From positions 1 through 35,257 of the forward strand of contig JADPRS010000034.1 of NCBI GenBank assembly GCA_015686845.1: DNA of 35,257 nucleotides, in the 5' to 3' direction. The position numbers and the translations under genes are program-made. This stretch comes from Lutibacter sp. B2 (lineage in GTDB: Bacteria; Bacillota; Clostridia; Peptostreptococcales; Thermotaleaceae). Below, piece after piece: positions 32,359 to 35,257 of this stretch (position 1 is the stretch's first letter; each line of letters opens with the position of its first letter). Under the pieces are notes generated by a model. That model saw only the letters and a program-made list of their open reading frames with translations. It searched no databases and was not told the origin of the DNA.

Positions 32359-33441
32359 ATGACTGATTATATAACTAGAACCATTTCTATTAATGAATCG
32401 AATCCTGGTATGATTTTATCAAAAGATGTTATCACAGATATTGGTTTTACCTTAATCACCAAAGATACGGTTTTGAATGATAAAAATATAGTTAAATTGA
32501 AACTTTATCAAATCCCTACGATTTCAATCAAAGAACCTCTACAAAATGTAGTTTCTGCTACTAACTCTACCCCAAAATGTATTTCTACAACTAAAAAAGA
32601 AGCTTTCAAAACTTTTACAGCCGCTTACGATCATAAGATCGACTCATTACAAAATCATATGCTTGATATTGGGGAAGGAAAAAATATTAACATTTCTGAA
32701 TTATATTCAATCAGTAACGATTTAAAAAATATATTGAGTTCTAAAAGTGATTTGTTTAATTTTCTTAGTAACCTTCAAAATACAGATGATTGTACCTATA
32801 CGCATTGTGTTAATGTATCTCTACTATGTCACACCATTGGCTCATGGTTAGGATTAAATGATGAAGAGTTACAAGATTTGTCTGTGGCTGGACTATTACA
32901 TGATCTTGGAAAAACACAAATTGATTCCAATCTATTAAATAAAAAAGGTAAATTAACAGATGCAGAATTTGAAGAGATAAAAAAGCACGCTCTTTATGGC
33001 TTTCGTTTAGTTGAACATCAAGATATTCCATACAATATCAAAATGGCTATTTTAATGCATCATGAAAGATATGATGGTAGTGGATATCCTTTACATGCAA
33101 AAAATGACCAAATCAACAAATATGCCCAAATTATAGCTATTGCAGATGTTTACGATTCAATGACATCTAATCGACCTTATCGAAATAAGCTTTCCCCTTT
33201 TCAAGTAATACATCACTTATCAGAAACAGGTTATAATCACTTTGACACTAAAATTTTAATAACTTTCCTTAAAAACATTGCTTCTTGCTATGTGGGAAAT
33301 TGGTGTCGTCTTTCTACAGGAGAAGAGGCAAAAATTACATTTATCAACAAAAACATGCTTTCTAAACCTATGGTACAAGTAGATCATGCGATCATCGATT
33401 TACGAGAAGAAAAAGATGTATTTATTGAAGAAATTCTATAA
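32359..33441 (+). CDS. HD-GYP domain protein, probable cyclic-di-GMP phosphodiesterase
   Basis: 360 residues. An N-terminal region of about 150 residues of the kind often found before HD-GYP domains is followed by the HD-GYP catalytic domain (about 150-290). It contains HCVNVSLLCH, the HD pair in LLHDLGK, MHHERYDGSGYP (the GYP motif) and IADVYDSMTSNRPYR. A C-terminal beta-rich segment ends the protein. All metal ligands seem intact, so it should hydrolyse cyclic di-GMP. A GTG at 32350 also opens the frame, but GGATAGGTG sits before the ATG at 32359. It is divergent from spmA and followed by a strong terminator. Confidence 0.9.
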   Translation: MTDYITRTISINESNPGMILSKDVITDIGFTLITKDTVLNDKNIVKLKLYQIPTISIKEPLQNVVSATNSTPKCISTTKKEAFKTFTAAYDHKIDSLQNHMLDIGEGKNINISELYSISNDLKNILSSKSDLFNFLSNLQNTDDCTYTHCVNVSLLCHTIGSWLGLNDEELQDLSVAGLLHDLGKTQIDSNLLNKKGKLTDAEFEEIKKHALYGFRLVEHQDIPYNIKMAILMHHERYDGSGYPLHAKNDQINKYAQIIAIADVYDSMTSNRPYRNKLSPFQVIHHLSETGYNHFDTKILITFLKNIASCYVGNWCRLSTGEEAKITFINKNMLSKPMVQVDHAIIDLREEKDVFIEEIL

Positions 33442-33487
33442 AACAAACGACTCATGCTAAATGATTATGAGTCGTTTGTTTTTTTAT
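33442..33487 (+). terminator. Terminator of the HD-GYP gene
   Basis: A perfect 14-bp stem AACAAACGACTCAT (33442-33455) with ATGAGTCGTTTGTT (33467-33480), followed by seven T. Confidence 0.92.
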
Positions 33488-33567
33488 ATTTTGTAACCAT
33501 TCTTTTTAGGTAGAATATATTGATACTATATAAATATTTCTATATTTTCCATTAGGAGGGATTTTAA

Positions 33568-34572
33568 ATGGGCTCATTTAAAAGGGTAGCTCTAATTTTA
33601 TGCTTCATGCTAATATTCACTATGATGTTTACAGGCTGTGGAAAAAATGCTTTGACAAAAGTAACCGTAGCTGAAGTAACGCACTCTGTATTTTATGCTC
33701 CTCAATATGTAGCAATTACACAAGGTTTTTTTGAAGAAGAAGGTCTTAGTGTTGATCTTATTAACGGTCAAGGTGCCGATAAAACAATGACTGCACTATT
33801 ATCTGATCAAGTAGATATCGGTTTTATGGGACCTGAAGCATCTGTATACGTATATAACCAAGGAAAAGATGACTACGCTGTAAACTTCGCACAGCTTACA
33901 CAAAGAGATGGATCATTTTTAGTGGCAAGAGAACCTATGCCTAATTTCAAATTCGAAGATGTAATTGGAAAAACTATAATCGGTGGAAGAAAAGGCGGAA
34001 TGCCTGAAATGACTTTAGAATACGTTTTAAAATCAAACAAAGTTGTTCCCGGAAAAGATGTAAATGTAAGAACAGATCTTCAGTTTGCTGTAATGGCAGG
34101 TGCTTTTAAAGGCGGCGAAGGAGATTTTGTTACTTTATTTGAACCTGTAGCATCTCTTTTTGAAAAAGAAAAAGCTGGTTATATTGTTGCTTCCATAGGG
34201 GAAGCTGGAGGATATATTCCTTATACCTGCTATTCTTCTAAGAAAAGCTTCATCGAAAAAAATCCTGAAACCATTCAGAAATTTACAAATGCGCTCTATA
34301 AAGGTTTACAGTGGGTTGAAGCTCATTCCCCAGAAGAGATTGCCAATGCCATTGCACCACAATTCCCTGATGCTGATTTAAAAGTCTTAACAAATGTAGC
34401 TAAAAGATATAAAGACCAAGATACTTGGAAACCTGATCTAGTATTAACTAAGGAAGGTTTAAATCATATGATGGATATAGTAGAATTAGCGGGCGAATTA
34501 GATCAACGTGCTCCTTATGATAAGATTGTTATTACGGAATTTGCTAAAGAAGCAATGAGAGCTAATAAATAA
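33568..34572 (+). CDS. ABC-transporter substrate-binding lipoprotein, NMT1/SsuA type
   Basis: 334 residues. The signal peptide ends in the lipobox FTGC (Cys24), so it is anchored outside the membrane. The periplasmic-binding fold of the NMT1/THI5/SsuA group is indicated by the HSVFYAPQYVAITQGFFEEEGL-type N-terminus, the LLSDQVDIGFMGPEA block and the GGRKGGMPEMTLEYVL segment. Relatives bind aliphatic sulfonates, nitrate, taurine or thiamine precursors. No permease or ATPase gene is adjacent: a terminator follows at once, and the next gene is unrelated. It probably supplies a transporter encoded elsewhere. AGGAGGG precedes the start. Confidence 0.88.
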   Translation: MGSFKRVALILCFMLIFTMMFTGCGKNALTKVTVAEVTHSVFYAPQYVAITQGFFEEEGLSVDLINGQGADKTMTALLSDQVDIGFMGPEASVYVYNQGKDDYAVNFAQLTQRDGSFLVAREPMPNFKFEDVIGKTIIGGRKGGMPEMTLEYVLKSNKVVPGKDVNVRTDLQFAVMAGAFKGGEGDFVTLFEPVASLFEKEKAGYIVASIGEAGGYIPYTCYSSKKSFIEKNPETIQKFTNALYKGLQWVEAHSPEEIANAIAPQFPDADLKVLTNVAKRYKDQDTWKPDLVLTKEGLNHMMDIVELAGELDQRAPYDKIVITEFAKEAMRANK

Positions 34573-34610
34573 ATATTGCTCACCACATGGTGAGCAATAT
34601 TTTATTTTTT
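34571..34610 (+). terminator. Terminator of the substrate-binding lipoprotein gene
   Basis: AAATATTGCTCACC pairs with GGTGAGCAATATTT around ACAT and is followed by a T-rich run. Confidence 0.9.
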
Positions 34611-34666
34611 TTGTCATTTTATGTTATAATTTAAAAGCATTACTATCCTTGAAAGGGGCAATACGA

Positions 34667-34864
34667 ATGGGAAGTTCTATAATATTTTTATTAGCAGGTC
34701 TATTTGCAATTTTTTGTACTTTGACAAAACCTGCCTTTTATTGGGAAAGTAGCAAAGCTAGAAGATTAAGAAGATTTGTCGGTGATACGATAGCAACTGT
34801 CTTCTATCTTGGCATTGGCATTATTTTAGTAGGTACAGGCGTATTTAATTTATTAAGACTATAA
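34667..34864 (+). CDS. Small two-helix membrane protein, Imm17-like
   Basis: 65 residues. Helix 1 (about 3-20, SSIIFLLAGLFAIFC) and helix 2 (about 43-62) flank a short basic loop (SSKARRLRRFVG). The length, the Trp-containing segment and the helix-basic loop-helix plan resemble the immunity protein 17 family, which accompanies some polymorphic toxins. No toxin gene is visible in the window. The frame opens at a TTG at 34649, but AAAGGGG lies eight bases before the ATG at 34667. The Imm17 match is from memory and could be a coincidence of composition. Confidence 0.65.
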   Translation: MGSSIIFLLAGLFAIFCTLTKPAFYWESSKARRLRRFVGDTIATVFYLGIGIILVGTGVFNLLRL

Positions 34865-34924
34865 AAAATAGGCAGAGCCTTCGCCCTACCCATTAAGCTA
34901 CTCTAACCACACGCTTTGTTGTAT

Positions 34925-34950
34925 AAAAAAATAGGAGCTTATGCTCCTAA
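34925..34950 (-). terminator. Terminator of the last minus-strand gene
   Basis: TAGGAGC pairs with GCTCCTA around TTAT. The minus strand continues with seven T. Confidence 0.8.
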
Positions 34951-34986
34951 ATTATTCTTTAATGCAAATATAAATTGAAATAATCA

Positions 34987-35178
34987 TTAAATTAAAATTT
35001 CTACAAGTATCTCTAGTATAAATTCTACAAAAGTACCAAAATCATGATCTGATTTATCTGCATATTTTGCTGCCAAATCTCTTGCAATTTTTTCTCGATC
35101 ATATTCATCTAAAGAGCCGTTATTTACTCTAGACTCTATTATTTCTTTTACTTCTCCTTTTATTTTATTTTTCAGCAT
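34987..35178 (-). CDS. Hypothetical small charged protein
   Basis: 63 residues, highly charged and mostly helical, starting MLKNKIKGEVKEIIE and ending in an acidic hydrophobic tail with repeated FxxxILE pattern. AAAGGATG lies about ten bases before the ATG. A CATACTA heptamer about 50 bases upstream could be a forespore -10 element, though its -35 is weak. A terminator follows at 34925-34950. I do not recognise the family. Confidence 0.65.
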   Translation of the reverse strand: MLKNKIKGEVKEIIESRVNNGSLDEYDREKIARDLAAKYADKSDHDFGTFVEFILEILVEILI

Positions 35179-35257
35179 TTTAAAACATCCTTTCTTATTA
35201 ATCTAACAGTTAGTATGGTTTTGATTTCAAGTCTCTCATTTTACTATACAAACTACA

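Overview
The window is AT-rich and its gene content points to an anaerobic, endospore-forming member of the Clostridia. It encodes a small acid-soluble spore protein, the spore maturation pair SpmA/SpmB, two polysaccharide deacetylases, Clostridia-type hypothetical families (DUF4364, a TSCPD/TIGR03905-like protein), two sigma-54 activators of amino-acid genes and two T-box leaders. The species cannot be fixed from the sequence; an amino-acid-fermenting clostridial lineage fits best. Most genes lie on the minus strand. I saw no tRNA, rRNA, CRISPR array, insertion sequence or phage gene.

Region 1 (1-5.6 kb): the 3' end of dapH converges on hpt. Then come an L-cysteine desulfidase-like gene, its probable sigma-54 activator and a PfkB sugar kinase. 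A clear -24/-12 promoter precedes the desulfidase, and three copies of TCTCA-N3-TGAGA lie upstream of it, two of them inside the activator's own terminator.

Region 2 (5.5-12.3 kb): a 43-aa membrane microprotein, a Cys-rich small protein, a double-OB-fold SSB-like protein, a degenerate Mur-ligase-like protein, and a sodium:neurotransmitter-symporter-family transporter with a 33-aa MetS-like subunit behind a T-box whose specifier reads best as proline (CCU). Two polysaccharide deacetylases and a short QueG-like iron-sulfur protein follow.

Region 3 (12.3-21.5 kb): an alpha/beta SASP, a DUF4364 protein, a YVTN beta-propeller protein, a TSCPD protein, an amino-acid symporter of the dicarboxylate/glutamate fold, folC and valS. 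valS is preceded by a small membrane protein and a valine T-box (GUA).

Region 4 (21.5-28.2 kb) is the most interesting part. A second sigma-54 activator with PAS-like sensing regions lies next to dapF and a D-cysteine-desulfhydrase-family enzyme, and next to a lysA-symporter pair. Each pair has its own near-consensus -24/-12 promoter. This looks like a substrate-induced regulon for diaminopimelate, D-amino acids or lysine rather than ordinary biosynthesis.

Region 5 (28.3-35.3 kb): a four-helix membrane protein, then an apparent operon spmA-spmB-ldcA-M20 amidohydrolase that joins spore maturation to peptide trimming. After it come an HD-GYP protein, an orphan NMT1-type substrate-binding lipoprotein, a small protein resembling the Imm17 family, and a short hypothetical protein. 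CDS starts were set by ribosome binding sites, so several are shorter than the longest open frame.
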